A stretch of 64,000 nucleotides of DNA from Vibrio jasicida CAIM 1864 = LMG 25398. Its GTDB lineage: Bacteria; Pseudomonadota; Gammaproteobacteria; Enterobacterales; Vibrionaceae. The first letter of the stretch is position 1. Every line of letters begins with the position of its first letter. The position numbers and the translations under genes were made by a program. The stretch spans positions 1 to 64,000 of the forward strand of contig NZ_BAOG01000071.1 of NCBI RefSeq assembly GCF_000400365.1. The letters are read 5' to 3'. Positions 26,686 to 35,986 of this stretch are shown here, piece after piece. Below the pieces are notes generated by a model, which saw only the letters and a program-made list of their open reading frames with translations, was not told the origin of the DNA and made no database searches.

Positions 26686-27384
26686 TTACGCTTCATTCAG
26701 CGCAGCTTCTACCGCGGCCTTAGCGTGAATCTCTTTTGTATCGTAAAGCTTAACGTCTGTGTGTTGAGGTTCAACTAACATCGCAATCTCAGTACAACCA
26801 AGAATGACCGCTTCAGCGCCCTCTTCAACTAACTTATCGATAATAGCGAGATACTGTTGACGAGAATCCTCACGCACTTCTCCTTTGCACAGCTCGTTAT
26901 AGATAACCTCATGAACAATCGTTTGGTCATCTGAACTTGGAACGACAACATCAACACCAAATTTATCGATGAGTCGCTGCTTATAAAAGTCTTGCTCCAT
27001 GGTAAAACGCGTACCAAGCAAACCAACCTTCTTAATGCCATCCGCCACCAGATTCTCAGCGGTCGCATCTGCAATATGAACAAGCGGTACATTGACAGCT
27101 TGCTGAATTTGGTCCGCGACTTTATGCATGGTATTAGTACAAATCAGAATGAAGTCCGCACCGCCTGCTTCCACCGATTTTGCTGCTTGCGAGAGAATCG
27201 TAACCGTGTCGTCCCATCGACCTTGATGTTGAAGCGTTTCAATTTCGGCGAAATCGACACTGTACAAACAGACTTTTCCTGAATGTAACCCACCTAGACA
27301 CGCTTTCACTTCACGGTTAATGATTTGGTAATAGTTCGCGGTAGACTCCCATGACATACCACCAATTAGGCCTATCGTTTTCAT
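26686..27384 (-). CDS. Aspartate/glutamate racemase family protein
   Basis: This 232-residue protein has the two catalytic cysteine motifs of the Asp/Glu/hydantoin racemase family, ICTNTMHK (about 82) and LGCTEIAML (about 197), and the N-terminal IGLIGGMSWEST of YgeA-type racemases. It interconverts L- and D-amino acids without PLP. The gene is 8 nt downstream of a NUDIX gene, so the two are probably co-transcribed. Substrate range not readable. Confidence 0.87.
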   Translation of the reverse strand: MKTIGLIGGMSWESTANYYQIINREVKACLGGLHSGKVCLYSVDFAEIETLQHQGRWDDTVTILSQAAKSVEAGGADFILICTNTMHKVADQIQQAVNVPLVHIADATAENLVADGIKKVGLLGTRFTMEQDFYKQRLIDKFGVDVVVPSSDDQTIVHEVIYNELCKGEVREDSRQQYLAIIDKLVEEGAEAVILGCTEIAMLVEPQHTDVKLYDTKEIHAKAAVEAALNEA

Positions 27385-27392
27385 TTTCTTCC

Positions 27393-28010
27393 TTAATCGA
27401 CGTGTACTTGAAAATCTTCACTGTAAAAAGCATCAAAGACCATTTCAATATCTCTTGGTAAAACTCGGCTTTGTGAAAGTGGTGGAATCTTATGCTGCGC
27501 GAAGAAATCGATTTCCGAAACTTCAATGTTCTCTTTAGGTTCACCAGAAACGTATTCACACAAAAAGAACATCTTATAGATGTGGAATGGATAAGGCGGC
27601 TGATAGTCATGCATCGCTCTGTCTCGAATCGCAATCAGTTTCGGTCTTGCAACCACGAGGCCAGATTCCTCCAGCACTTCGCGCACCACCCCACTACTTG
27701 GAGTTTCACAAACATCAGCCCAACCACCAGGTAATGTCCACCCTCCGTCTTCGCGCTCTTTTACGAGAAGTATCTTGCCGTCTTTTATCACCCCAGCACG
27801 TAGGTCGACTTTGGGTGTTGGATAGCCCGTTTCAGGGATAAATAAGTTTTGAATATCGGCAACGGACTTATCGCTGATGTCAGCAAACATCTGATGAGCG
27901 ATGTCTTCGACTATTTTGAATCGTTCTAGATCGTAAGCATCTTTACTGTATGCTTCCCCTGCTTGAGCAATTGCTTGTAGTTGCTTTGCCCAATCTAACC
28001 ACTTCGACAT
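27393..28010 (-). CDS. NUDIX hydrolase with N-terminal extension
   Basis: The protein has 205 residues from the ATG at 28010 (AAAGGG 6 nt upstream; the ATG at 28016 is too close to it). An N-terminal helical domain (about 1-65, Nudix_N_2-like; WLDWAKQLQAIAQAGEAYSKDAYDLERF) precedes the NUDIX fold. The NUDIX box is complete: GGWADVCETPSSGVVREVLEESGL, with REVLEE. It hydrolyses a nucleoside diphosphate-linked compound; ADP-sugar or similar is possible. It probably forms an operon with the racemase gene. Confidence 0.85.
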   Translation of the reverse strand: MSKWLDWAKQLQAIAQAGEAYSKDAYDLERFKIVEDIAHQMFADISDKSVADIQNLFIPETGYPTPKVDLRAGVIKDGKILLVKEREDGGWTLPGGWADVCETPSSGVVREVLEESGLVVARPKLIAIRDRAMHDYQPPYPFHIYKMFFLCEYVSGEPKENIEVSEIDFFAQHKIPPLSQSRVLPRDIEMVFDAFYSEDFQVHVD

Positions 28011-28198
28011 ACACATCCCTTTTTCAACTTACCTTTGCAGAAACTAGCATAACCAACTGAAAGCAAAGTTTATTTTTGATCAAGTTTTCGCAAAGTATTT
28101 ATCCACTATATTTTGTTTACTAGATAATTCGAATATTTTCGATATTTACAATTCAATCAAAAATATTATTACTCGTCACAATTATTATTTATGGAACT

Positions 28199-28609
28199 TC
28201 ATTTATTAAACATCGTTCTTAGCGCTGTATTTAATCGAAGATATTCACTTAATGCGACGCGATCGACTTCCGTCGAGACTGGTGCATTTATTATTGGATA
28301 CCAGTTAACAGACTCCGCTTCTAAACTCTGAATATCACCTTGCCAATTGGTCACCACATAATAGTGAATCAATTGCAGTTCTGTAGTTGGGTGATATAAA
28401 GAGCATAAATAACCAAATTGAAGTGGCTTGATGTTGAGTTCTTCTTGCAATTCTCTAAACAATGTTTGTTGTCGGGTTTCGTTTAACTCCATATGGCCAC
28501 CGGGTATCGCTATTGCCCCAGGGTCAGATTCCTTATCCTTTGCTCTAGTTTCCAGCAACACTTGTTTGCCCTTAACTAAGATAAATGAGACACACTCATG
28601 AACTTCCAT
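28199..28609 (-). CDS. Small NUDIX hydrolase
   Basis: The protein has 136 residues from the ATG at 28609. AAAGGA is about 8 nt upstream; the upstream ATG at 28615 is only about 2 nt from it. The longer frame to 28705 would add a hydrophobic stretch without SD. The NUDIX box is GGHMELNETRQQTLFRELQEELNI, complete in REXXEE. The family cleaves nucleoside diphosphates linked to X; the substrate is unknown. It is monocistronic. Confidence 0.82.
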   Translation of the reverse strand: MEVHECVSFILVKGKQVLLETRAKDKESDPGAIAIPGGHMELNETRQQTLFRELQEELNIKPLQFGYLCSLYHPTTELQLIHYYVVTNWQGDIQSLEAESVNWYPIINAPVSTEVDRVALSEYLRLNTALRTMFNK

Positions 28610-29183
28610 CTTCATCGTCCTTTGATAACCGTTTTTTAGCAAACTAACATAAATCATTCCGATGATGTGAACAGCAATACTCAATAAATTGACCACATAC
28701 AACAACCTAGCTGCACGTATAGTTGAATATGCGGAGTTAAGTATTCGCTTAATCTATCAATTGTCTGTAGTTGGGTAATGATTTGTTACGACTAGGATCA
28801 CAGTCTAAAAAATTTTTGCACAATGCTAAGTATGAAATAAATACATTGAATTCAAACGGTATTTTTATTTCATTTATAATTAAACGACGTTTTATTAGCA
28901 CCACTGCTTAGTAAATCACGGTAAACACAGTTTTATTAATTACCTAAATCGGCTAGTATTTGTCTTGAAGATTTTTAAAGTCATCGATTAACCTCTCAAT
29001 GTTGATTAATATCAGCGAGTTAGTTGGCGGAACTCTACCAAATACCAAAAATGGTTCGGTAATACGTGTCACTACGCATAATAGGAAACGTTGAGAATAG
29101 AATTAAATTGATGTGCATGCTGTATTAACGATTGCAAGACGCAATCGCTGAATTTGCTACACCAAGAGTTTTATTTAGTACAA
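28610..29183. other. Long AT-rich intergenic region
   Basis: This divergent gap of about 570 nt lies between a NUDIX gene and the L,D-transpeptidase gene. The only structure noted is a 7-bp stem-loop, CGATTGC/GCAATCG at 29129-29147, in the probable leader of the latter. No coding frame has an SD. Confidence 0.5.
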
Positions 29184-29825
29184 ATGAAAAAGCTATTTTT
29201 ATTATTGATATGGACATCGCTCTCTGTTTCGCCATTTGCCTTTGCTCATCACTCTGGCACAAAAACAGAAACTAAAGCCACTCAACAACTGGTTGAAAAA
29301 GCCTATAAGCAGGCCAATCTAAGCGGAGTCATTGATTACAAATTATTCAATGATGCATTTTTGGCTTACAAGAAAACCCCAGATCGTAAGAAATCGCTTC
29401 TTACTATTATCGACTACAGTAAACCATCTACTGAAAAGCGCTTTTATGTGGTCGACTTAGATAAAATGAAGCTGATCTTCAACACCTATGTCTCTCATGG
29501 AGTGAACAGCGGTAAGAAAACAGCAACCAAATTTTCGAACGTCGTAAACTCTCGTAAGACGTCTTTGGGTACATTCTTAACTGACACGACTTATTATGGC
29601 TCTAACGGTTACTCACTTCGTCTTGACGGATTGACATCAGGCGTGAACGATAAAGCACGTGAGCGCTACATTGTGGTTCATGGCGCAGACTATGCGAACC
29701 CTTCTTTTATCCAAAAGAATGGGTATCTTGGCCGCAGTTGGGGATGTCCAGCCCTACCACAGAAACTCTCACGCAAAATCATCGATACCATTAAAGGCGG
29801 CAGCGTCATTTACGCAAGTGCTTAG
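29184..29825 (+). CDS. Secreted murein L,D-transpeptidase-like protein (YkuD_2)
   Basis: The protein has 213 residues from the ATG at 29184. The frame extends to a TTG at 29154, but the signal peptide starts at MKKLFLLLIWTSLSVSPFAFA. The catalytic region VVHGADY...GRSWGCPALP carries His166 and Cys188 and belongs to the murein L,D-transpeptidase catalytic family. It would act on peptidoglycan stem peptides in the periplasm. The SD is poor. A perfect 19-bp hairpin follows the stop. No partner genes are nearby. Confidence 0.85.
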   Translation: MKKLFLLLIWTSLSVSPFAFAHHSGTKTETKATQQLVEKAYKQANLSGVIDYKLFNDAFLAYKKTPDRKKSLLTIIDYSKPSTEKRFYVVDLDKMKLIFNTYVSHGVNSGKKTATKFSNVVNSRKTSLGTFLTDTTYYGSNGYSLRLDGLTSGVNDKARERYIVVHGADYANPSFIQKNGYLGRSWGCPALPQKLSRKIIDTIKGGSVIYASA

Positions 29826-29838
29826 TCGTTGTTTATCT

Positions 29839-29880
29839 ACCTTCAAGAAAGGGAGCGGATTCGCTCCCTTTCTTGAAGGT
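29839..29880 (+). terminator. Perfect 19-bp hairpin after the L,D-transpeptidase gene
   Basis: ACCTTCAAGAAAGGGAGCG and its exact complement flank a 4-nt loop. No clear T-run follows, so it is a terminator-like or mRNA-stabilising stem. Confidence 0.65.
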
Positions 29881-30004
29881 CATAAAAAACTGTTCATCTT
29901 CTCAGCATCTGGTTAGTATACGCAATCATTGACCTCGTGCGGTCCCCTTTAGCAGTAGCACTAGGTCCATTAGGTTTCGTTTTGGTGAGGTTTTAGGGTT
30001 CGTT

Positions 30005-30478
30005 TTGCGTCATCTGTTTCGTCTTATGCTGTTATTGTCACTTGCTCTATTCTCAGGGCAAATGGTTGCCGCACACGCACATGATATTTCGACTCAGAAT
30101 TTCAATACATCACAAAAACTCGCTAAGCTCAGTCAGCAAGATTACGCATCGCTAAAAGCTCCTTTTCTTGAAAAGCATAGCGATAGTTCCTGGGGGAAAG
30201 ACGGTTACTTTCGCTTTTTAAAACGTGATTTTCTTGGGCTATTGCCTTGTCGAAGAAATTCGGGCGATGACGGTGAGTTGCCATTAAACATCAAACCTGA
30301 CTACCACTTACTCGTCGCGTTTTTGTCTCCGCCGTTGTTGGCTATCGCATTAAAAGCAACGCCTCTCCCAGATGATAATGCTTTAGACGGCAAACTTCCT
30401 TTTCACCTATCAGGGTGGAAACAAGCAAACTTATTGTACGTTTTCAAACACGGCCGCGAATCTATGCTCGCCGTTTGA
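30005..30478 (+). CDS. Hypothetical secreted protein (TTG start)
   Basis: This 157-residue frame begins at TTG 30005, with AGGG about 7 nt upstream. The only early ATG (30026) would shorten the signal peptide (RHLFRLMLLLSLALFSGQMVAAHA). The mature protein has one cysteine (LLPCRRN) and a hydrophobic segment (LLVAFLSPPLLAIAL, about 105-119). I do not recognise a family. Upstream DNA has GAGGTTTTAGGG-like sequence only. Confidence 0.55.
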   Translation: MRHLFRLMLLLSLALFSGQMVAAHAHDISTQNFNTSQKLAKLSQQDYASLKAPFLEKHSDSSWGKDGYFRFLKRDFLGLLPCRRNSGDDGELPLNIKPDYHLLVAFLSPPLLAIALKATPLPDDNALDGKLPFHLSGWKQANLLYVFKHGRESMLAV

Positions 30479-30561
30479 CTTCACTGACTTAAAGAAGGAA
30501 TGCGTCAGTGTTAGCCAAGGATGATCTCATCTATCCATTGAATTAACTCGAGATCCTTACA

Positions 30562-30885
30562 ATGAAAAGATTCGCAATCACCGCCGCTATGGCTTTAGCA
30601 CTTGCTTCATTCACAACATCAGCAAGTGAGACATCAAAACCAGAACAAATGACTAATGAAGCGCTTCTAGAATGTGCGAACGCTTCGAATGCTCGTAATG
30701 CCGTGCCAGAGCATAGAGCGATGTTTAGACACTATCTCATGGCTGAGCGCGGCTATACATTCAGCCAACTTTCTTCTGCGGAGACTGAGTTCAAAGCACA
30801 AGGCATGGATGAAACGAAGATGGAACAGTTCTACAAAACTGAGTGTAAGGAAGCAGGCGAATACCTTTACAATATCGGTTACTGA
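30562..30885 (+). CDS. Small secreted protein with two cysteines (unknown)
   Basis: This 107-residue protein has a signal peptide (about 1-22, MKRFAITAAMALALASFTTSA) and cysteines at 38 and 95, likely a disulfide. The sequence between is helical and acidic. A terminator follows. The size and Cys positions match the small secreted protein at 59334-59654, although the sequences are otherwise weakly alike. No known family recognised. Confidence 0.65.
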   Translation: MKRFAITAAMALALASFTTSASETSKPEQMTNEALLECANASNARNAVPEHRAMFRHYLMAERGYTFSQLSSAETEFKAQGMDETKMEQFYKTECKEAGEYLYNIGY

Positions 30886-30916
30886 TTCGCGCTCGTTGCA
30901 AACAATGTAAATACAG

Positions 30917-30944
30917 AAAAAGGCGCTGTGATAGCGCCTTTTTT
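30917..30944. terminator. Bidirectional terminator
   Basis: AAAAAGGCGCT and AGCGCCTTTTTT form a strong stem flanked by A- and T-runs between the convergent small secreted protein gene and the DedA gene. Confidence 0.88.
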
Positions 30945-30970
30945 GCTTTTCAAATTTCTTACCAGAACAA

Positions 30971-31648
30971 TTATGGCAGTTGTGGAGTTGTTTTTGATTT
31001 GCTCCAAGCCTTGCGAACTTTTACCAACACAAAACTCATGATAGCGATGGTCAATGTAATCACAGGAGCAGCCATTAAACCCATCGTCACAATCTTGTTG
31101 AGCTTTTCTGGTAGTAATGGCAACAGCAACCCCAAACCACATAGTAACAACGTCCACAAGATGGCACTCAGCCATGCAAAGTAATGGAATTTACTCACGC
31201 GATTCACGCGAAGCCCCATCATCAATGGAAGTAAAGAGCGAACTACAGGAATAAAACGTGCACAAAACAGTGCAATCAATCCGTGTTTACCTAAGAGCAC
31301 GTCAACTTGTTCCAAACGTTTCGCTGGCACAGCATTCACCCACCCCTGTACTTTCGGCAAGCGATTTAACCACTTTCCTTGCAGGTAGGCCGCCCAACTG
31401 CCCATTGCCGCACTAACAACAATCACTAGCATAATGACGACAGGATCTAACACACCTACCGCAGCTAACGTGCCGGACAAAACCACCACGCTATCACATG
31501 GAAATGGAGCGGCTGGAATAAAGCCACTTTCTAAGAAAATAAGTGCTGCAACAACAAAGTAAATCAGCCCTGCACTGCCTGGGGCCATTAAAGCCGTGAA
31601 ATCTTGGTGCCAAAGCGCAAGTAACACCTGAACAATTGAATCAAACAT
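30971..31648 (-). CDS. DedA/VTT-family inner-membrane protein
   Basis: This 225-residue protein has the DedA pattern: membrane-re-entrant motif FLESGFIPAAPFPCDSVVVLSG with Glu40 and Asp52, and RFIPVVR (131-137) with Arg131 and Arg137, the residues essential in E. coli YqjA/YghB. The C-terminus has two further helices and a basic tail. The family is linked to undecaprenyl-phosphate or lipid flipping and membrane homeostasis. The gene is monocistronic. Confidence 0.88.
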   Translation of the reverse strand: MFDSIVQVLLALWHQDFTALMAPGSAGLIYFVVAALIFLESGFIPAAPFPCDSVVVLSGTLAAVGVLDPVVIMLVIVVSAAMGSWAAYLQGKWLNRLPKVQGWVNAVPAKRLEQVDVLLGKHGLIALFCARFIPVVRSLLPLMMGLRVNRVSKFHYFAWLSAILWTLLLCGLGLLLPLLPEKLNKIVTMGLMAAPVITLTIAIMSFVLVKVRKAWSKSKTTPQLP

Positions 31649-31697
31649 AAATACTCCTAAACATCATAACGAATTTGCGAAAACAGACGATTAGGCA

Positions 31698-32114
31698 CTA
31701 CCTCGCATGCATGAAGCGGTAAATCAGGTTCGATTCTTGCCGACCTCCAATTCGATACTTTGAACGAGGATAAATAGTTCGTAGGATTGGGGAAACAAAG
31801 GCCGAAAGAAAACGATTCGTAGACTCTGTCGATACCGTTAACCAACGCGCGGGCAATACATCGAGCTCATCATTATCTGTGGTCGAATTAGAATGATTAA
31901 CTCGCAATGCATTGCGGCTGAGTAAACTTGCCGTAACTTTGCGCCTTGGAGAGAAAGGGACTTCCTCAAGATGGGCTTCGCCTTTGGTAAGAGAAGAAGT
32001 AAAAGCAATCGCATGGGAAAGTTTTGGTGACGGTTGTTCCTGACTCAATTCAAAAGCCATCAGCGCAACAAAAAGCCCTAACACACAGACTAGATAAGCA
32101 CGCACAGAATTCAC
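31698..32114 (-). CDS. Hypothetical membrane-anchored small protein (GTG start)
   Basis: This 138-residue frame starts with GTG at 32114. It has one N-terminal hydrophobic helix (YLVCVLGLFVALMAFEL, about 7-22) then a basic, Ser/Thr/Arg-rich tail. No family recognised. The SD is weak. It is kept because the frame is long, on the same strand as its neighbours, and has a signal-anchor-like N-terminus. Confidence 0.45.
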   Translation of the reverse strand: MNSVRAYLVCVLGLFVALMAFELSQEQPSPKLSHAIAFTSSLTKGEAHLEEVPFSPRRKVTASLLSRNALRVNHSNSTTDNDELDVLPARWLTVSTESTNRFLSAFVSPILRTIYPRSKYRIGGRQESNLIYRFMHAR

Positions 32115-32252
32115 CTAAACCACAACGATACGCTGTTTTAACTCCATGCGTGCCAATTTGCAATCTAAATTCTCAATCGATAATAAAAAGAGAGTTTTGC
32201 AAACCTTTGCTAGGGCAATTTGATGTCCATTTAACCTTTATTTAATAGTCGC

Positions 32253-32771
32253 TTAATCTTTACCATACGGGTAATTTTCAAACATTTTTGTCACTTCTTC
32301 CGAAATCAATTCTTCACGTTTTTCAGTGCTCATCGACTCCGTAAGTTTACGGCTTGATACCCCTTTCCATACCACTTGATTCGCTTTGGTATCGACTAAC
32401 TCCACCACTAACTTGCCATACTTCTTTTCTTTGTAACGCTCAGGACTTGAGGTTACAACGCCAAAACTGTTCCAGCCGTAACCCACACTGAAAGAGGAAC
32501 CAGAAGAAACGAGCTCCGATTCTTTGATGATGTCGTGGTGCACATAAAGGTCACCACCATTTTTTACTTGTGATAGCCCTTTCGCTTCCAATTGAGAAGC
32601 AAGACCTTGCTCAATACGACGAGCATCTAGGCTTGTTGGAGCCTCTGATTGTTCTCCAAAATCAAACGTTTTGTAGGATGAAAAATCCGCTTGTTTATCG
32701 ACGTCGGTCGTCACGGTTGTACAGGCCGTTATCATAAACACGAAAGACGCCGCCAATAAACCTTTCCACAT
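32253..32771 (-). CDS. DUF4136 lipoprotein
   Basis: The protein has 172 residues from the ATG at 32771 (AGGAG 7 nt upstream; ATG 32777 is too close to it, and the frame extends to 32813 without SD). It has a lipoprotein signal (MWKGLLAASFVFMITAC, lipobox ITAC), then TTVTTDVDKQADFSSYKTFDF and a C-terminal YKEKKYGKLVVELVDTKANQVVWKG, the DUF4136 pattern. The family is outer-membrane or periplasmic of unknown role. The gene is monocistronic. Confidence 0.8.
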   Translation of the reverse strand: MWKGLLAASFVFMITACTTVTTDVDKQADFSSYKTFDFGEQSEAPTSLDARRIEQGLASQLEAKGLSQVKNGGDLYVHHDIIKESELVSSGSSFSVGYGWNSFGVVTSSPERYKEKKYGKLVVELVDTKANQVVWKGVSSRKLTESMSTEKREELISEEVTKMFENYPYGKD

Positions 32772-33083
32772 ACTCATTCTCCTCTCTATTTTGCCGTATT
32801 TATCGGCCTTCATTTATTGCAACTGGGAAAAAATTGAATCATTTCAACATTTAGTCTTGACCATGATTGCCAAGTGTTCAAATTCGAGAAACAATAGAAA
32901 GCGAGAACAGACGAAAATTCTGCCCGATTGAGTTTAAGAAGAGCGCTCCGCCACGACTGTAAAAGCAACAAATCGAACGCTTTATAGGCAATTTGAGAGT
33001 TATTTACGCATTGAGCAACCAATTGATCAAAAAAGACTTTTCTTTTGTCGTTAATGTGGCATATTGGAACTGTCCTATCGATG

Positions 33084-33159
<76 letters not shown>

Positions 33160-33282
33160 AGCTTTCCCTTAAGCTAGTCTTTTTCTCAAATTTCCAAAAC
33201 TATCCTTTAAATTCGTACTTCACTGCTATCATGCTGCGGCTGTAATCGATCTCTTGTATTTGCTACCTAAAACTGCAGGCAT

Positions 33283-33309
33283 AAAAAAGCCCCTGCAAAA
33301 TACAGGGGC
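33283..33309 (-). terminator. Intrinsic terminator after the 135-aa secreted protein gene
   Basis: Read leftwards, GCCCCTG pairs with CAGGGGC and is followed by TTTTTT. It serves the minus-strand gene ending at 33345 and sits between it and the tRNA. Confidence 0.85.
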
Positions 33310-33344
33310 GTGTCTTCGTTATAATGTTCCCCATATCTTTGGGG

Positions 33345-33752
33345 TTAATCCAACTGAAGTGTCGTGAACGTGTCGTTTTTCAGCCCGCCACCAGCGCGTT
33401 TCTTCATGGTGACTTCGACCGATCGCTTCCCTTCATTGACGCGATAACGTATTGCTTGAGCGAGGTATTCGTCATTTCGCTTCAAGTCTTTAGCGTCAAT
33501 CTTTAACGTACGATTTTGACGATTTACCGTGCAGCGGTAATCCCAATCATTTTTACCATTTTTCAAAGCCAGCAAAATACGATGACCTGACGTTCCCGCC
33601 GTTTTAATCCCGCGGGGCTGCTTATCTATCGCCAGTGCTAACCCTGCTTTACACAGCTGTTCGGCACTAAAAGCAGTTGCTGCGTATGTGTACCCAGAGC
33701 CGAGCATAGCGGCGGTCATCGTTACAATTGAGAAAACTCGATTAAATGTCAC
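33345..33752 (-). CDS. Hypothetical secreted protein
   Basis: This 135-residue protein has a signal peptide (about 1-25, MTFNRVFSIVTMTAAMLGSGYTYA) and two cysteines (C34, C74) that may pair. The C-terminus is basic, with beta-rich segments DWDYRCTVNRQNRTLKID and SVEVTMKKRAGGG. No family recognised with certainty. It has its own terminator and an upstream AT-rich gap to the hydroxylase gene. Confidence 0.7.
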   Translation of the reverse strand: MTFNRVFSIVTMTAAMLGSGYTYAATAFSAEQLCKAGLALAIDKQPRGIKTAGTSGHRILLALKNGKNDWDYRCTVNRQNRTLKIDAKDLKRNDEYLAQAIRYRVNEGKRSVEVTMKKRAGGGLKNDTFTTLQLD

Positions 33753-33855
33753 CGTCCGTTCCTTAAAACTTACAAAACACCGTACGCATTAAAACAACAT
33801 TACCGAACACTGTCAAGAATAAATAGTATGGCGTTTAGTTAATCATAAGAAACGG

Positions 33856-34713
33856 CTATTCCAGGGTGTCAGACGGAGGCGCAAACAAACACCGCCAACG
33901 CTGACGCCAAGATAAATTAGGACGAGTCACTTCTTTGAACATGTCTTTCCATTCCGCAAACGTCACGGTAATAGGATTAAAGCTGTTAACAGGTTTTGAG
34001 ATGCCATAACGAACCGTTTCAACTTCTGGCTCGAATGTACCAAACATGCGATCCCAGATGATCAGCACGCCAGCGTAATTTTTATCGATATATTGACGAT
34101 TCACACCATGATGAACACGGTGATGAGATGGCGTATTGAAGACCCATTCTAAAGGACCAAGAGAACGAATCGACTGGGTATGAACAAAGAATTGCAGACC
34201 GAGATTAAGCAGAACAACAAACACTACCCACTTAGGATCAAAACCAATAATGACCAGTGGCACCCAAAACAACCACATGCCGGCCAATGGGTACATCAGG
34301 CTTTGACGAAATGCGGTACTGAAGTTCATGCGCTCTGAACTGTGGTGCACCACGTGTGCCGCCCACATCCAACGGATACGATGACTTGCTCGGTGGAACC
34401 AGTAATAGAAAAAGTCTTGCAAGACCATTAAAAGTAAAAACGTCGATACCGTCATTTCGATATCAAATAACCGCCAACCAAACCACCAAAGATAGAGCTT
34501 AGCGATCAGCAACCCAGTCAGAATATCAGTAGCTTGGTGCAGACTTGCAAGGACAAAGTTACATACAACTTCAGGCAAATAGTAGCGTGCGCTTTCATGT
34601 AACTTACCCCCTCGCTGCCCAATCCAATACTCTGCGGCAATGCAAAGGAGAAAGATCGGTGCGAGCAGCATCAATAATAAATCAGGGTGTTCAGTAATTC
34701 GTGACCATTCCAT
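33856..34713 (-). CDS. Fatty-acid hydroxylase / sterol desaturase superfamily protein
   Basis: This 285-residue integral membrane protein has about four helices and the full histidine di-iron motif set: H107xxxH111 (HRASH), H120xxHH124 (HVVHH) and H197HxxHH202 (HHRVHH). It is expected to oxidise a membrane lipid. The gene is 10 nt downstream of a DUF2804 gene, so they are an operon. The exact lipid substrate cannot be told from sequence; bacterial members include hydroxylases and desaturases. Confidence 0.87.
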   Translation of the reverse strand: MEWSRITEHPDLLLMLLAPIFLLCIAAEYWIGQRGGKLHESARYYLPEVVCNFVLASLHQATDILTGLLIAKLYLWWFGWRLFDIEMTVSTFLLLMVLQDFFYYWFHRASHRIRWMWAAHVVHHSSERMNFSTAFRQSLMYPLAGMWLFWVPLVIIGFDPKWVVFVVLLNLGLQFFVHTQSIRSLGPLEWVFNTPSHHRVHHGVNRQYIDKNYAGVLIIWDRMFGTFEPEVETVRYGISKPVNSFNPITVTFAEWKDMFKEVTRPNLSWRQRWRCLFAPPSDTLE

Positions 34714-34722
34714 CGTCTCTTC

Positions 34723-35733
34723 CTACCACTTCGCGTAGTGATCTTCGGTGAGTCCCATCACCTCATCAAGTTCGTGTTTAATGCCATTGCCATCAATCAA
34801 ATAGCCAGAAAAGTAGCCGACAAACTGACGAAAGTTACTCTTCAAAAACCAGAAATTCTTTTTCTCTGAGCGCTGATTTTTAGGTTTGAAGATCAAGTCG
34901 ACGCGCTGGTCTTGTGACGTAATTCGCCATGACGCTTCTTGATGCATGCGAAAAAAATCGAATTGTACAGGTGGCATCAAATGCCGTTCACCATCAATCC
35001 AAATCACGTTTTCACAATACCCGGTTTCGTTAACTCCAGCAGCAAAGTTCAGCCCTATCCGTTTGTCTTCACTGTGATGATTAATGCTCGCCCATCGCCA
35101 ACTGGTTTCCCGCCGCATATACCCAGCAGAGAAGTCATACCCAGCGACTGCGTTGGTTAGATCTTGTGGTTGCCCTTTCACACTCATTTCACCTTGGACA
35201 GCGAGCACGTTGTGTTTTTGGGTGTAGGTCCAACCTGAATACGCGGTTGGTGTGCAGAGCATCAAAGGCAAGCTTTCTGACTCAGGTTTTAACCTCAAGT
35301 CAGCTTGAATAAGGTCTGTTGAAAGCTGTATGTGCCAGAGTCCATTTTCAATCTTGAATTGAATGGCATCATTAGCGAGATAGGCTTGACTGTTCCAACT
35401 TGAAGGCTGTGTTTGATAGCCCATGTTGAGCGGCTTTAGCCACTGCTGCTCCACCAGTTCATGGGTTTCTGCGTTAAACACATAGCAAAAGCCAGATGCC
35501 AAATAGCGAATATCGGCAATCGCCACACCAATGATGTATTTCTCTGTCACGATCGAGACGAACTGGAACTGTTTATAGTCGAATCGCTTTCGCCAATTCG
35601 ATGCAGGCTGGTCCATCTCATTAAGATATTGAAACGAACCCAACTGAAGTGATTCGGGAATCGATGCTAAATGACCAAATTGAGGTAATCCATTCGCTTG
35701 AATAAAGGGATTCAAAGGCGTTTGCACATCCAT
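34723..35733 (-). CDS. DUF2804 protein
   Basis: This 336-residue beta-rich protein has no signal peptide. It carries DUF2804 features: the N-terminal P-Q-FGHLASIPESL region, a central NAVAGYDFSAGYMRRETSWRWAS (about 190-212) and the C-terminal GLTEDHYAKW. It is co-transcribed with the sterol desaturase-like gene. The family's function is unknown. Confidence 0.82.
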   Translation of the reverse strand: MDVQTPLNPFIQANGLPQFGHLASIPESLQLGSFQYLNEMDQPASNWRKRFDYKQFQFVSIVTEKYIIGVAIADIRYLASGFCYVFNAETHELVEQQWLKPLNMGYQTQPSSWNSQAYLANDAIQFKIENGLWHIQLSTDLIQADLRLKPESESLPLMLCTPTAYSGWTYTQKHNVLAVQGEMSVKGQPQDLTNAVAGYDFSAGYMRRETSWRWASINHHSEDKRIGLNFAAGVNETGYCENVIWIDGERHLMPPVQFDFFRMHQEASWRITSQDQRVDLIFKPKNQRSEKKNFWFLKSNFRQFVGYFSGYLIDGNGIKHELDEVMGLTEDHYAKW

Positions 35734-35986
35734 GCTCGCTATTAATCAATGACACACCATTCAATATTAACATTAATTTAACAATAAACAGTTTGCGCCA
35801 CTGCACAACATTGGTTCAGTTCTCGGCTTCAAATGAGCTAAAATGTGAAACCAGTCACTCATATCGAGCATAAAATACCGTTTATTAGAGCTTTCAGCTA
35901 AATCAAAAGCGACGAAAAGCAAAGCTATTTCGGCACTCTTTCATTTTGAACTGAAATGACGAGAGAGTATCGCGGCATTGAGTGTT

